DNA of 64,000 nt from Mycobacterium kyorinense (GCF_001672775.1 NZ_LZKJ01000166.1:1-64000), one strand, 5' to 3'; shown: positions 1-9,909, numbered from the stretch's first letter. Made by a program: numbers and translations. Notes: a model not told the origin generated them from the letters alone.

Positions 1-315
1 GGCTGCAGGCGGGGCCGGGGGGGCGGGCGTCTCAGCGGCCGCCGGTGGCGCTGGCTTGCGGCCGTCGACTTTCTCGGCGGCGGCCTTCGCGGGGGCCTTT
101 GCCGGCGCGCCGTTGCCGGCAGCTTTTTCTGCGGTCTTGTCGGGCGCGGGTTTGCCGCCGCCGAACGACTCCCGCAGCCGGCGCGCGACGGGTGCTTCCA
201 CCGTCGACGATGCGGATTTGACGAATTCGCCCTGTTCGCTCAGCCGGGCGAGAACTTCCTTGCTGGTAACACCGAGTTCCTTGGCCAACTCGTGTACGCG
301 GGCCTTACCTGCCAC
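1..315 (-). CDS. infB: Translation initiation factor IF-2, N-terminal part (cut by window edge)
   Basis: Only the first 105 codons are present; the gene runs off the left edge. The GTG start at 315 has AGGAG five bases upstream. The protein opens [15 protein letters not shown], the typical IF-2 N-terminal domain that helps hold the factor on the ribosome, and then becomes the Ala/Pro/Lys-rich linker usual in actinobacterial IF-2. The GTPase and tRNA-binding domains lie outside the window. It is the last visible gene of the rimP-nusA-ylxR-infB cluster. The identity is firm from the N-terminal domain and the conserved gene order. Confidence 0.95.
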   Translation of the reverse strand, partial: MAGKARVHELAKELGVTSKEVLARLSEQGEFVKSASSTVEAPVARRLRESFGGGKPAPDKTAEKAAGNGAPAKAPAKAAAEKVDGRKPAPPAAAETPAPPAPPAA

Positions 316-380
316 TACATCTCCTGTCCATGAGGCGACAGCGGTGGTGGGCCGCGCCTCGGGTTAGCTATGACGCATGG

Positions 381-743
381 TCATCGGGACTTCACGGTGT
401 GCTCATGTTCTTTGCTACCTGTTCTGTTGCCGGGTGAGCCGAGCGCATTGAGATGCTCGACCACCGCGGAGGTGTCCGGTGAACCGGCGATGCGCAGCGC
501 TCGACTGAAAGCCCGCCGCCGGATCGCTTGGTTCGCGCACTGCGGTACGGGATGCAACCACGCACCCCGCCCCGGCAGGTTACCTGCTGCATCAACGATC
601 ACGGCGTATTTGCCGTTCCCGGTCGACGCGGCTACCACTCGAAGCAGTTCGACAGCCAACTCTCGCTTTCGGCAGCCGACACACGTCCGCACCGGTCCGT
701 CGATGCGTCGATGCGCCGAGGCCGAAGTCTCGCGCTGGATCAC
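381..743 (-). CDS. ylxR: YlxR/RnpM-family RNA-binding protein (DUF448)
   Basis: A small basic protein of 120 aa between nusA and infB, the usual place for ylxR. The family motif GPVRTCVGCRKR is at about residues 16-27 and GRGAWLHP is near residue 59. Family members are small RNA-binding proteins; Bacillus YlxR (RnpM) modulates RNase P. The GTG at 743 is the longest start and has no strong ribosome-binding site (GAAGG lies 15 bases upstream). An internal GTG at the Val of VRTCVGC could be used instead, so the first 17 residues are uncertain. Confidence 0.88.
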   Translation of the reverse strand: MIQRETSASAHRRIDGPVRTCVGCRKRELAVELLRVVAASTGNGKYAVIVDAAGNLPGRGAWLHPVPQCANQAIRRRAFSRALRIAGSPDTSAVVEHLNALGSPGNRTGSKEHEHTVKSR

Positions 744-800
744 GGCTTAGTTTACCTTCACCGGGCCGGTGAGAACCGCCCGGGCTGGCGCCGTCGCCGG

Positions 801-1844
801 CTAGCGGCCGTGCGCCATCCCGTGGCCGGCGGCGTGGTCGGGCTGGTCCGCCGGAGACCCCGGTGAATCGCCGCGAATGTCGATCCGCCACCCGGTGAGC
901 CGGGCCGCCAACCGCGCGTTCTGGCCCTCTTTGCCGATGGCCAGCGACAGCTGGAAATCGGGCACGACCACCCGAGCGGCGCGGGCCGTCTGATCGATCA
1001 CCGTGACCGACACCACCTTCGCCGGCGACAGTGCGTTGGCGACGAAACGGGACGGGTCCTCGTCGTAGTCGATGATGTCGATCTTCTCGCCGGACAACTC
1101 GCTCATGACATTGCGCACCCGCTGACCCATCGGGCCGATGCAGGCGCCTTTGGCGTTGAGGCCGGGAACCCGGGATGCGACCGCGATCTTCGAGCGGTGA
1201 CCGGCTTCCCGGGCGACCGCGACGATCTCCACCGAGCCGTCGGCGATCTCGGGTACCTCCAGCGAGAACAGTTTGCGCACCAGGTTGGGATGGGTGCGCG
1301 ACAGCGTGATCAGCGGTTCGCGAGCGCCGCGGGTCACGCCCACGACATAGCAGCGCAACCGGTCGCCGTGTTCGTAGGTCTCCCCCGGAACCTGTTCGGC
1401 CGCCGGGATCACCCCCTCGGAGCCCTTGGTTTCACTGCCCATCCGGACGACGACCAGGCCGCGGGCGTTGGCCCGGCTGTCGCGCTGGATCACACCACCG
1501 ACGATCTCGCCTTCCCGGGTGGAGAACTCTCCGTAATTGCGCTCGTTCTCCGCGTCGCGCAGCCGTTGCAGGATCACCTGCCGGGCGGTGGTCGCCGCGA
1601 TCCGGCCGAAACCCTCTGGAGTGTCGTCCCATTCGGACAACACGTTGCCGTCCTCGTCGACCTCGCGCGCGATCACCCGCACAACACCGGTTTTGCGGTC
1701 GATGTCGATATGCGCCTCTTGCTGATGTCCTTCGGTGTGCCGGTAGGCGGTGAGCAGCGCGGATTTGATGGTTTCGACCACCACATCCACCGAAATGCCT
1801 TTGTCCGCTTCGATCGCATGCAGCGCGGCCATGTCGATGTTCAT
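801..1844 (-). CDS. nusA: Transcription termination/antitermination factor NusA
   Basis: 347 aa, the same length as the M. tuberculosis protein. The order is an RNA-polymerase-binding N-terminal domain (about 1-105), an S1 domain (about 106-185) and two KH domains (about 200-330). The KH region contains [14 protein letters not shown] and [15 protein letters not shown]. The acidic C-terminal repeats of enterobacterial NusA are absent, as is normal in mycobacteria. It controls pausing, termination and rRNA antitermination. Its ATG overlaps the rimP stop as ATGA, so the two are probably translationally coupled. Confidence 0.97.
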   Translation of the reverse strand: MNIDMAALHAIEADKGISVDVVVETIKSALLTAYRHTEGHQQEAHIDIDRKTGVVRVIAREVDEDGNVLSEWDDTPEGFGRIAATTARQVILQRLRDAENERNYGEFSTREGEIVGGVIQRDSRANARGLVVVRMGSETKGSEGVIPAAEQVPGETYEHGDRLRCYVVGVTRGAREPLITLSRTHPNLVRKLFSLEVPEIADGSVEIVAVAREAGHRSKIAVASRVPGLNAKGACIGPMGQRVRNVMSELSGEKIDIIDYDEDPSRFVANALSPAKVVSVTVIDQTARAARVVVPDFQLSLAIGKEGQNARLAARLTGWRIDIRGDSPGSPADQPDHAAGHGMAHGR

Positions 1845-2377
1845 TCGGCCTCCGTTTCCCCACCCCGACCGAGCGTCGCCAGCTCCAACTCACGTTTGCT
1901 TGGCGACGAAAACTCCACTTGGACAACCGCTTTCACGATTTCATCGAGCGGGATCACCCGCACGGTCCAGTCGCGCTGCCGGTCGTCACGGACGACCAAT
2001 GTGACCGCGTCGCCGGAGGTCTCTCCCACCCGTCCGACCAGCTGCGATCCGTCGGAGAGAGCCACGTCGACTTTGCGGCCGCGGGCGCGACGGAAATGCT
2101 TCTCGCTGGTCAACGGCCGGTCCACCCCGGGTGAGCTGACTTCCAGCACGTACTGGCCGTGGATGCCTTCCACCCCGTCCAGCAACGTCGAGGCGCCGCG
2201 GGACAAGGCGGCGATGGTGTCCAGATCGAGTGCGGTGTCGCCGTCGGCGATCACGGTGATCCGCGGTGGCCGCGCCCGGGTGTCGATCACCACGTCTTCG
2301 ATCTCGAAGCCTGCGCGCGCGAACTCACCATCGAGCAGCTCGATCACCTGCGTGTGCGACGGTAGCCCGGTGGCCAC
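1841..2377 (-). CDS. rimP: Ribosome maturation factor RimP
   Basis: 178 aa from the GTG at 2377, which has GAGGAG about eight bases upstream. The frame stays open further upstream, but that part is unlike RimP and overlaps the divergent promoter region. Family features include [31 protein letters not shown] and a C-terminal SH3-like domain. RimP assists 30S subunit maturation. It is the first gene of the cluster, and its stop overlaps the nusA start by 4 bases. The interval 2378-2559 separates it from the divergent lipoprotein gene and should hold promoters for both; no clear elements were picked out there. Confidence 0.93.
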   Translation of the reverse strand: MATGLPSHTQVIELLDGEFARAGFEIEDVVIDTRARPPRITVIADGDTALDLDTIAALSRGASTLLDGVEGIHGQYVLEVSSPGVDRPLTSEKHFRRARGRKVDVALSDGSQLVGRVGETSGDAVTLVVRDDRQRDWTVRVIPLDEIVKAVVQVEFSSPSKRELELATLGRGGETEAE

Positions 2378-2559
2378 GGCGAGCTCCTCATCTTGAGTTG
2401 TCCGATCGGCGACTGATGTCGCCGGCGGGGCGGCTCCGGCTGCTTCTCCGGGCGCACGACCATCGCCGGTCCCGGGGAACCAGTCACCAACGATACGCCA
2501 GGAATCCGGTCTGAGCCGGTCACCGCGAGGGCCCGGTAGGCCAATGGCAGGATGTTGCT

Positions 2560-3078
2560 GTGCCACCGACAGTGCCAGTCGTCACGCGGCGACGTGTGCT
2601 GGCCGGCGGCGCCGCTCTCGCGGTATTGGGCATCACTGCGTCGGCCTGCAGTCCGCAACCGGACCAGCCTCCTCCGGTCGACGAACTGGAAGCAGAGTTG
2701 ACGCTGGCCCGCCACGACAGCGAACTGGCCGCGGCGGCAGCCACCGCCGAGTCGGGCGCCGTTGCAGCCGCGCTGCAACAGGTCGCCGCCGAACGTTCCC
2801 AGCACGCGCAGTCGTTGGCCACCGAGATCGACCGGGTTGCCGGCATAACGACGAGCACGTCCAGCCAAGCGACGACGTCCCCGACGTCCACCACTGCCCC
2901 ACCGGGACCGCCGCCCACGCTCTCCGAGGTCATTGGTTCGTTGCGCGCATCGGCGGCCAGCGCGGAGAAGCTGGCAACCACGTCGGCGGGGTATCGGGCG
3001 GGACTGCTCGCTTCGATCGCTGCGGCCTGCACCGCGGCATACACCGTCGCGCTGGTGTTCGGAGGCACCGCACCGTGA
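2560..3078 (+). CDS. Putative Tat-type lipoprotein, Ala-rich (Rv2843-like)
   Basis: 172 aa starting at GTG 2560, seven bases after AGGA. The N-terminus has a twin-arginine-like TRRRVL, a hydrophobic stretch and a lipobox-like ASAC, so it is probably exported and lipid-anchored; the box is imperfect. The mature part is Ala-rich and predicted helical, with a Thr/Ser/Pro-rich segment at about residues 95-125. It corresponds by position to Rv2843, whose function is unknown. Its stop overlaps the next start (GTGA), so the pair is coupled. The resemblance of the Ala-rich helices to ferritin-like folds is only a guess. Confidence 0.75.
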   Translation: MPPTVPVVTRRRVLAGGAALAVLGITASACSPQPDQPPPVDELEAELTLARHDSELAAAAATAESGAVAAALQQVAAERSQHAQSLATEIDRVAGITTSTSSQATTSPTSTTAPPGPPPTLSEVIGSLRASAASAEKLATTSAGYRAGLLASIAAACTAAYTVALVFGGTAP

Positions 3079-3524
3079 CCTCCCCTGAACCCACGGCTTA
3101 CACCGATGCGCTGTGCGCTGCGCTCACCACCGAGCACGCGGTCATTTACGGCTACGGCATCGTCTCGGCTCGCTGCACGCCGGATGTCAACAAGCTGGTG
3201 GCTGCATCGATGACTGAGCACCGCGAGCGCCGCGACCAGGTGATCGCGATGCTGACGGACCACGACGTCACCGCCCCGGTTGCCGCGGCCGGCTACCAGC
3301 TGCCCATGCCGGTGAACAACGAGAACGACGCGGCCCGGCTGGCAGCCCGGATGGAGAAGGACACCGAGGTGGCCTGGCGAGCGGTGGTCGAGCAGGCCCA
3401 GGCCGAGCCCGACCGCGGGTTCGGGGTAAAAGCCCTGACCCAGAGCGCCGTGCTGGCCGCGCGCTGGAATCGGATTGCCGGCGTGTGGCCGATCACCAGC
3501 GCGTTCCCGGGGGGCGGCGACTAG
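3075..3524 (+). CDS. DUF4439 ferritin-like protein (Rv2844-like)
   Basis: 149 aa from GTG 3075, nine bases after GGAGG and overlapping the preceding stop by 4 bases. The sequence is a predicted helical bundle with recurring His/Glu (TTEHAVIYGYG, TEHRERRDQ, MEKDTEVAWRAVVEQA), matching the DUF4439 domain of Rv2844. Whether it binds metal is unknown. Coupling to the lipoprotein upstream suggests the two act together. It ends 17 bases before the convergent proS stop. Confidence 0.82.
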   Translation: MTSPEPTAYTDALCAALTTEHAVIYGYGIVSARCTPDVNKLVAASMTEHRERRDQVIAMLTDHDVTAPVAAAGYQLPMPVNNENDAARLAARMEKDTEVAWRAVVEQAQAEPDRGFGVKALTQSAVLAARWNRIAGVWPITSAFPGGGD

Positions 3525-3540
3525 CGCGGCGACCGCTGGT

Positions 3541-5289
3541 CTAGCCGGCGACGGCGGTGGTGATCTCGGTGGCCAGGCCGGCGCCGGCGGTCAACTCGCG
3601 CACCTGGCCGCTGAACCGGTCGCGCAGCTCGACGACCCCGTCGGCCCAGCCGCGGCCCACCACCACGATCCACGGCACGCCGAGCAGTTCGGCGTCTTTG
3701 AACTTCACTCCGGGCGACGCCTGACGGTCGTCGAGCAGCACGTCCAGACCCAACCGGTCCAAGTCGCCGGCCAGCGCCGTGGCTCCGGCGCGGGCTTCGG
3801 CGTCTTTGTTGGCGATCACCAGATGCACGTCGAAAGGCGAGACGGACGACGGCCAGCGCAGACCCAGCTCGTCGTGGTGTTGCTCGGCGATGACGGCCAC
3901 CAGCCGCGACACCCCGACGCCATAGGAGCCCATGGTCAGCCGGACGGGCTTGCCGTCCTCGCCGAGCACGTCGGCGGTGAAGGCGTCGGTGTATTTGCGG
4001 CCGAGCTGAAAGATGTGACCGATCTCGATGCCGCGGGCGCTGACCAACGCCCCGGCGCCGTCCGGTGACGGGTCGCCGTCACGAACCTCGGCGGCCTCGA
4101 TCGTGCCGTCGGCGGTGAAGTCGCGCCCGGCCACTAGGCCGACGACGTGGCGGCCGGGCTGGTCGGCGCCGGTGATCCAGCTGGTGCCGTCCACCACCCG
4201 CGGGTCGACAAGATAACGAACACCGTTGTCCTGCAATGCCTTCGGGCCGATGTAGCCCTTGACCAGGAACGGGTATTTGGCGAAATCGTCGTCGCCGAGC
4301 AGTTGGTAGTCGGCCGGGTCGAGGGCGGCGGCCAGGCGCTTGTCGTCGACCTCGCGGTCGCCCGGCACTCCGATGCCCAGCAATTCCCACTCGCCGCCGG
4401 GTGTGCGCACCTTGAGCAACACGTTCTTCAGCGTGTCGGCGGCGGTGACACTGCGGCCCAGGCCGGCGCCGTTGGCCCACTCCACCAGCGTCGCGATCGT
4501 GGGGGTGTCGCCGGTGTCGTGTACGACCGGCTCGGGCAGCCCGTCGACCGGCCGGGACTCGGGGCGCGCGGTGACGACCGCCTCGACGTTGGCGGCGTAT
4601 CCCGACTCTGGGCAGCGCACGAAGGTGTCCTCGCCGATCGGGCTTTCGGCCAGGAACTCCTCGGAAGCAGACCCGCCCATCGCACCGGAGACCGCCGACA
4701 CGATCACGTAGCGCACCTGGAGCCGGTCGAACATGCGCTGGTAGGCCTCGCGGTGCGCGTGGTAGGCAGCCTTGAGCCCGGCGTCGTCGACGTCGAAGGA
4801 ATAGGAGTCCTTCATGACGAACTCCCGGCCGCGCAGGATGCCGGCCCGCGGTCGCGCCTCGTCGCGGTATTTGGTCTGGATTTGGTAGAGCACCAGCGGG
4901 AAGTCTTTGTAGGAGCTGTATTCACCTTTCACCGTCAAGGTGAACAACTCTTCGTGTGTTGGGGCCAGTAGGTAGTCGTTGCGTCGGCGGTCCTGCAGCC
5001 GAAAAATGGTGTCGCCGTATTCGGTCCAGCGGTTGGTCGTTTCGTAGGGGGCGCGCGGAAGCAACGCGGGAAACAGGATCTCCTGCCCGCCAATGGCATT
5101 CATCTCGTCGCGCACGACCCCTTCGATCTTGCGCAGCACACGCAGGCCAAGCGGCAGCCAGCTGTACAGGCCGGGCGCGATCGGCCGGATGTAGCCGGCC
5201 CGGATCAGCAGCTTGTGGCTGGCGACCTCGGCATCGGCGGGGTCGTCGCGCAGCGTGCGCAAGAACAGCTCGGACATCCGGGTGATCAC
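3541..5289 (-). CDS. proS: Prolyl-tRNA synthetase
   Basis: 582 aa from the GTG at 5289 (protein opens [13 protein letters not shown]), the same length as M. tuberculosis ProS. The frame is open for 29 more codons upstream but these are unlike ProS. Class II motifs are visible: [19 protein letters not shown], the motif-2 region [19 protein letters not shown] and the motif-3 region [12 protein letters not shown], with an inserted editing-type domain (about 225-405) as in bacterial ProS. It charges tRNA-Pro. Convergent with the DUF4439 gene. Confidence 0.97.
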   Translation of the reverse strand: MITRMSELFLRTLRDDPADAEVASHKLLIRAGYIRPIAPGLYSWLPLGLRVLRKIEGVVRDEMNAIGGQEILFPALLPRAPYETTNRWTEYGDTIFRLQDRRRNDYLLAPTHEELFTLTVKGEYSSYKDFPLVLYQIQTKYRDEARPRAGILRGREFVMKDSYSFDVDDAGLKAAYHAHREAYQRMFDRLQVRYVIVSAVSGAMGGSASEEFLAESPIGEDTFVRCPESGYAANVEAVVTARPESRPVDGLPEPVVHDTGDTPTIATLVEWANGAGLGRSVTAADTLKNVLLKVRTPGGEWELLGIGVPGDREVDDKRLAAALDPADYQLLGDDDFAKYPFLVKGYIGPKALQDNGVRYLVDPRVVDGTSWITGADQPGRHVVGLVAGRDFTADGTIEAAEVRDGDPSPDGAGALVSARGIEIGHIFQLGRKYTDAFTADVLGEDGKPVRLTMGSYGVGVSRLVAVIAEQHHDELGLRWPSSVSPFDVHLVIANKDAEARAGATALAGDLDRLGLDVLLDDRQASPGVKFKDAELLGVPWIVVVGRGWADGVVELRDRFSGQVRELTAGAGLATEITTAVAG

Positions 5290-5383
5290 AGCGGGCAAGC
5301 CTATGCGGCGATTGCCAGCGCGGCGAAGCCGGGCGCTGGGGGTACCGCCCGCCTGCGGCGCGCATCGAACCGCCAAACTGCAG

Positions 5384-5418
5384 CCAGGGCTGTGATCCTT
5401 GGCTCATCACAACCCTGG
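5384..5418 (-). terminator. Hairpin downstream of the second EfpA gene
   Basis: The arms CCAGGGCTGTGAT (5384-5396) and ATCACAACCCTGG (5406-5418) pair over 13 bp with one G-T wobble around a 9-base loop. It lies 18 bases past the stop of the minus-strand exporter gene and before proS on the same strand. There is no U-run, which is common for mycobacterial terminators. A degenerate relative of the dispersed GCGATCGCAAGCGCGGCGA repeat lies beside it at about 5305-5340. Confidence 0.55.
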
Positions 5419-5435
5419 CTTCTTATTCGTGACGC

Positions 5436-6929
5436 CTACAGTTGACCGGCCTCCACGGCTTCGCGGTTGTGTTGGGCACGCGCGATCTGACGGGCCGAGA
5501 AGCCGATGCCCAGCGCGCCGGCGCCCACCAGCACCGCGACGGCGGCCACCCACAGCAGCGAGTAGGTGTATCCGTGGTCCAGCGCGTCGATCTGGGCCGG
5601 CGTCATGTCAGCCACCCGCCCGGTGGTGCCTCCGAGATACAGCGTGCGCGACACCTGCACCGCCTGGATCACCACCAGCACCAGCGGGCCGCCGAGATCC
5701 TGGACCATCAGGGTGATCGCCGACACCGGCCCGATGTCGCGGGGCCGCACGTCGGCGACCGCGCACAGCGGCAGCACGACGGAGATGACGCCGATCCCGA
5801 ATCCGCCGATCACGATGGGCACCAACAGGTTCGGGACATAGGGGATGTTGCGTGTCAACGTCGAGCCGTACAGCATGGCACCCCACACCCCGACTCCCCC
5901 GCAGATGATCAGCCAGCGCGGCGCGAAATGCGGCGCTAACCGGGCCGCCACCACGTTCCCGGCGCCCAGCGCCACGGCGAACGGGATGAAACTCAGCCCG
6001 GCGCGCAGCGCCGAATACCCCATCACGTCCTGCACATACAGCCCGATCATCACGGTGAGGGTCAGCAATACCCCGCCGGCCATGAACAGCGAAAAGAAGG
6101 TCATCACCCGGTTGCGCTCGCTGAACAGCGACAGCGGCACCAGTGGGTGCTCGGCGGTGCGCTCGACAATCAGGAACCCGAGCGCCAGCAGCACGGTCGC
6201 GACCGCCGCCCCGATCACCCACGGATCCGTCCAGCCGCGCTGCGGCCCCTGGGTGAAGATCAGCACCGCGGACATGCAGCCCAGCGTGGCCAGCGCCGCG
6301 CCGGTGATGTCGAGTGTCAACCGCTCGTGGCGGGTCTCGGCCAGCTGGGTGACCGCGATGGCGATGATGGCGATTCCGATCGGAATGTTGATCAAGAACG
6401 CCAGCCGCCAGGACACCACGGTCAGTGCGCCGCCGAGCACCAGGCCCAGCACCGAACCGGCGCCCTGCATGGCCGCCGAGATGGCCATTGCGTGGTTGCG
6501 GGCGGGGCCGACGGCATAGGTCGTGGCGATCAGCGCCAAACCGGTCGGCGCGGCCACCGCGGCGCCCATGCCCTGCACAGCACGCGCCACCACCAGAAAC
6601 GATTCCTCGGTGGCCAGCCCGCAGGCCAACGACGCCAGCGTGAACACACCGACCCCGGAGATGAAAGCCCGCTTACGGCCGATGGCGTCGCCCACCCGGC
6701 CGCCCAGCAGCAACAGCCCGCCGAAGGTCAACACATACGCGGTGATCACCCAGCTCTTCCCGGCGTCGGAAAGGTCGAGTTCGGCCTGCATGCGCGGCAA
6801 GGCCACCACGACGATGGTGCCGTCCAGTGTCGACATCAGCTGCATGCCGGTGATCGCGATGATCGCGATACCCAGCACGCTGGAGGACAACTGTCGGGCC
6901 GTCGGTGCAGGACCGCCCGGCGTAGACAT
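5436..6929 (-). CDS. EfpA-like MFS drug exporter, second copy
   Basis: 497 aa, DHA2/QacA-type permease with about 14 membrane segments. It carries the DHA2 motifs WVITAYVLTFGGLLLLGGRVGDAIGRKR (split across the first loop), D-rich TLDGTIVVVALP in TM1 and a GxxxG-rich TM5. It is closely related along its whole length to the EfpA gene just upstream and ends in the same type of tail. H37Rv has one efpA at this position as far as I recall, so this is probably a tandem duplicate. It starts 50 bases after the upstream copy stops and is likely co-transcribed. Substrates are unknown. Confidence 0.88.
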   Translation of the reverse strand: MSTPGGPAPTARQLSSSVLGIAIIAITGMQLMSTLDGTIVVVALPRMQAELDLSDAGKSWVITAYVLTFGGLLLLGGRVGDAIGRKRAFISGVGVFTLASLACGLATEESFLVVARAVQGMGAAVAAPTGLALIATTYAVGPARNHAMAISAAMQGAGSVLGLVLGGALTVVSWRLAFLINIPIGIAIIAIAVTQLAETRHERLTLDITGAALATLGCMSAVLIFTQGPQRGWTDPWVIGAAVATVLLALGFLIVERTAEHPLVPLSLFSERNRVMTFFSLFMAGGVLLTLTVMIGLYVQDVMGYSALRAGLSFIPFAVALGAGNVVAARLAPHFAPRWLIICGGVGVWGAMLYGSTLTRNIPYVPNLLVPIVIGGFGIGVISVVLPLCAVADVRPRDIGPVSAITLMVQDLGGPLVLVVIQAVQVSRTLYLGGTTGRVADMTPAQIDALDHGYTYSLLWVAAVAVLVGAGALGIGFSARQIARAQHNREAVEAGQL

Positions 6930-6979
6930 GAGACGCCAGCCTAACGCAGGCGCCTCTCAGCGCCGCTGAACCGTGGCCG

Positions 6980-8560
6980 CTACAGCTCGCCGGCGTCGAG
7001 CGCCTGCTGGACTTCCTGCGCGTGCGCAACCTGCTTGGCGGTGTAGCCGATCATCAGCGCAACCCCGCCGACCACGACGGCCACCCCGGCCACCCACAGC
7101 AGGCCGTAGGTGTAACCCTGGTCGAGCGCATGCAGTTGCGCGGCGTTCATGTTTTTCACCGGGCCGTTGGTGCCGCCCAGATACAGCGTGCGCGACGTGA
7201 TCACGGCCTGGATCACGGCCAGCACCACCGGACCACCGAGGTTCTGCAGCATCAGCACGATCGCCGAGGTGGGCCCGATCTTGTCGAAGCCGACGCCGGC
7301 GATTGCCGAAAGTGCCAGCGGGACGATGATCATGCCGATACCGATGCCGCCGACCACAATCGGGATGACCAAGTTCGGGAAGTACGGGATGTTGGCGTTG
7401 AGCGTCGAGCCGTACAACATCGCGCCCACCAACAGGGCACCGCCACTGATCACCACGACACGCGGCGGAAACCACGACACCAGCTGCGAGGACGCGCCCA
7501 TGCCGATGCCCATGGCGATGGCGAACGGGATGAAGCCAACCCCTGCGCGCAACGCGCTGTAGCCCATGATGTCCTGCACGTACAAAGCGATCAGCACGGT
7601 CAGGGTGAACAGCACGCCACCCCCCATGAAGATGGCCGCAAACGTGGCCAGCCGGTTTCGGTCCAGGAAAAGGTCGAACGGCACGATGGGGTTTTCGGCT
7701 GTGCGCTCGATGATGGCGAACGCGATGAAAGCCCCCAGCGCCACCAGTCCCGAACCGATCGTCGTGAGGGAGATCCAGCCCTTCTCCGGTCCCATCGAGA
7801 ACGCGAACACCGCGGCGGTACAGATCAACGTGGCCAGGAACGCCCCGGTGGCGTCGAGCTTCATCCGCTCCTTGATCGTTTCCCGCAGCGTGGTGCGGGC
7901 AAGGTAGATCATCACCAGCCCGATCGGCACGTTCACCATGAACGCCAGCCGCCACGAGACCTCGGTCAGCGCCCCGCCGACCACCAAGCCCATCACCGAA
8001 CCGACCCCGGTCATCGCGCCGAACACCGCCGTCGCCGCGTTGCGCGCCGGTCCCTTCGGGAAGGTGGTAGCGATCAGTGCCAAACCGGTCGGGGAAGCAA
8101 TTGCGGCGCCCACCCCCTGCAGCAGCCGGGCGATCACCAGCGTGGCTTCGTCCCAGGCGATTCCGCACAGCGCCGAGGCGATCGTGAACAGGGTGACGCC
8201 GACGATGAACGTGCGCTTACGCCCGATCGTGTCGCCGAGCCGTCCGCCGAGCAGCATCAACCCGCCGAACGTCAGCACATAGGCGGTGATCACCCAGCTG
8301 CGGCCGGCGTCGGACAAGCTCAGTTCGTTCTGAATCCGGGGCAGCGCCACGATCGCGATGGTCCCGTCCATGGTTGCCATCAGCTGCATGCCGCCGATCG
8401 CGATCACTGCGGCAAAAAATCGGGGCGACGGTAGCCACGTCGGGTGATACCTGCTCGTACGGTCCACAGAAGCCTCTTTGACGGGCGCCGGAACGGCGGA
8501 TTCCGGGCAATCAGTAGTCCAGCTGCCGATTTCCCGCTCTGCGTCGTTAAGAGCAGTCAT
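6980..8560 (-). CDS. efpA: EfpA multidrug efflux permease (QacA/DHA2 family)
   Basis: 526 aa. The N-terminus MTALNDAER, the cytosolic lead of about 45 residues and the end AHAQEVQQALDAGEL match M. tuberculosis EfpA (530 aa), so this copy is the orthologue. It has about 14 membrane segments, TMDGTIAIVALP in TM1 and GGRLGDTIGRKRTF in the first loop. It is thought to export drugs and possibly lipids using the proton gradient. The 33-base gap to cysG contains a TAAGAT hexamer on the minus strand and a CTTAAG...CTTAAG repeat; a promoter there is possible but unproven. Confidence 0.95.
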   Translation of the reverse strand: MTALNDAEREIGSWTTDCPESAVPAPVKEASVDRTSRYHPTWLPSPRFFAAVIAIGGMQLMATMDGTIAIVALPRIQNELSLSDAGRSWVITAYVLTFGGLMLLGGRLGDTIGRKRTFIVGVTLFTIASALCGIAWDEATLVIARLLQGVGAAIASPTGLALIATTFPKGPARNAATAVFGAMTGVGSVMGLVVGGALTEVSWRLAFMVNVPIGLVMIYLARTTLRETIKERMKLDATGAFLATLICTAAVFAFSMGPEKGWISLTTIGSGLVALGAFIAFAIIERTAENPIVPFDLFLDRNRLATFAAIFMGGGVLFTLTVLIALYVQDIMGYSALRAGVGFIPFAIAMGIGMGASSQLVSWFPPRVVVISGGALLVGAMLYGSTLNANIPYFPNLVIPIVVGGIGIGMIIVPLALSAIAGVGFDKIGPTSAIVLMLQNLGGPVVLAVIQAVITSRTLYLGGTNGPVKNMNAAQLHALDQGYTYGLLWVAGVAVVVGGVALMIGYTAKQVAHAQEVQQALDAGEL

Positions 8561-8593
8561 AAGGAGCTACCCTACAGTAATCTTAAGAAGCGC

Positions 8594-9790
8594 TTAAGTG
8601 CCGAAAGCTGCGACGGCCCCGATCACGATGATCGCCGGTGGTCGGATCTCCTCCGCGCGGATCACTTCGGGCGCGTCGGCCAGGGTGGCCCGCAACGTGC
8701 GTTGGGCGGCCGTCGTCCCGTGCTGAACCACCAGGACCGGCGTATCTGCTGGTCGGCCGCCTTTGAGTAGCGCTTCGGTGAAAAGTTCGATCCGTTCCAC
8801 CGCCATCAGCAAAACGATGGTGCCCGACATTGCCGCCAACGCGTCCCAATTCACTAACGATTCGGGATGGCCGGGCGCGATATGGCCGCTGACCACGACA
8901 AACTCGTGGTTGACCGCGCGATGGGTGACCGGAACGCCCGCCAATGCCGGCACCGCTATGGCACTCGTCACACCGGGCACCACGGTGACCGGAATTCCGG
9001 CGTCGGTACACGCCAACACTTCCTCGTAGCCCCGCGCGAACACGAACGGGTCCCCGCCTTTGAGCCGCACCACGAACTGTCCGGCCTTCGCGCGCTCGAC
9101 CATCACCGCGTTGATGGCGTCCTGCGCCATGGCCCGGCCATACGGGATCTTGGCGGCGTCGATCACCTCCACATGCGGAGGCAGTTCGGCAAGTAATTCC
9201 GGCGGGGCCAGCCGGTCAGCGACCACCACGTCGGCTTGGGCCAGCAGTCGGCGGCCGCGGACGGTGATCAGTTCCGGGTCGCCGGGTCCGCCGCCGACCA
9301 GCGCCACCCCGCCGCGCACGACGTCGTCGCTTTCGGCGGTGACCAGCCCACGCTGCAGCGCCTCCCGGATCGCCGAGCGGATTGCTGCCGAGCGACGGTG
9401 CTCGCCGCCGGCCAGCACGCCTACCGCCAGCCCCGCGTAGTCGAATGTCGCCGGAGTGACCGCGCTGCCCTCGACGGCGATATCGGCGCGGACGCAGAAG
9501 ATTTGTCGGCGATCTGCTTCGTCGACCACCGCGGCATTGACAGCCGGGTCGTCGGTGGCCGCGATCGCATACCAGGCGCCGTCGAGGTCACCGTCGCGAT
9601 ACTCGCGCAGCGCCAAGGTGATTCGCGGCATCGCCTCGACGGCACGGGTGGCGCTGCGGGTGATGACATGCACGTCGGCCCCGCTGGCGACCAGGAGCGG
9701 AAGCCGACGCTGAGCAACCGTGCCGCCGCCGACCACGACGACCTTCTTGCCGGACAGCCGCAAGCCGACCAGATAGGCGTTCTCGGTCAC
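8594..9790 (-). CDS. cysG: Siroheme synthase: precorrin-2 dehydrogenase / uroporphyrinogen-III methyltransferase
   Basis: 398 aa with two modules. Residues 1-150 form the NAD-dependent precorrin-2 dehydrogenase (VVVVGGGTVAQRRLPLLVAS), and about 160-398 form the SAM methyltransferase (VGGGPGDPELITVRGRRLL, VRLKGGDPFVFARG, VVPGVTSAIAVPALAG). It makes precorrin-2, shared by siroheme and cobalamin. It is the promoter-distal member of the mqo-to-cysG run. The start is GTG 9790, without an obvious ribosome-binding site. The gap before cobB is filled by a tandem repeat. Confidence 0.94.
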   Translation of the reverse strand: MTENAYLVGLRLSGKKVVVVGGGTVAQRRLPLLVASGADVHVITRSATRAVEAMPRITLALREYRDGDLDGAWYAIAATDDPAVNAAVVDEADRRQIFCVRADIAVEGSAVTPATFDYAGLAVGVLAGGEHRRSAAIRSAIREALQRGLVTAESDDVVRGGVALVGGGPGDPELITVRGRRLLAQADVVVADRLAPPELLAELPPHVEVIDAAKIPYGRAMAQDAINAVMVERAKAGQFVVRLKGGDPFVFARGYEEVLACTDAGIPVTVVPGVTSAIAVPALAGVPVTHRAVNHEFVVVSGHIAPGHPESLVNWDALAAMSGTIVLLMAVERIELFTEALLKGGRPADTPVLVVQHGTTAAQRTLRATLADAPEVIRAEEIRPPAIIVIGAVAAFGT

Positions 9791-9802
9791 CGGGCGATTT
9801 TA

Positions 9803-9900
9803 GGCGATCGCAAGCGCGGCGACGCCGGGCGCAGCGGGTCGCCGCCATGAGATTCCGTGGCGATCGCAAGCGCGGCGACGCCGGGCGCAGCGGGTCGCCG
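9803..9900. repeat. Two tandem copies of a 42-bp intergenic repeat
   Basis: Identical 42-bp units lie at 9803-9844 and 9859-9900, separated by 14 bp (period 56). Each begins GGCGATCGCAAGCGCGGCGA and ends with GCAGCGGGTCGCCG. A near-identical copy in the opposite orientation lies at 18825-18863. The tract fills nearly all of the gap between the cobB stop (9910) and the cysG start (9790). It resembles MIRU/VNTR-type interspersed repeats of mycobacteria, but I could not assign it to a named family. Confidence 0.9.
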
Positions 9901-9909
9901 CTGGCCAGC

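Noticed and set aside
2396-2566. Upstream extension of rimP by 63 codons
   Set aside because: GTG 2377 has a well-placed GAGGAG and fits the family length; the extension overlaps the divergent lipoprotein start.
7022-8434. Long plus-strand frame opposite efpA
   Set aside because: Composition is rich in Asp, His, Arg and Gln, as expected for the complement of a membrane protein gene; no family features.
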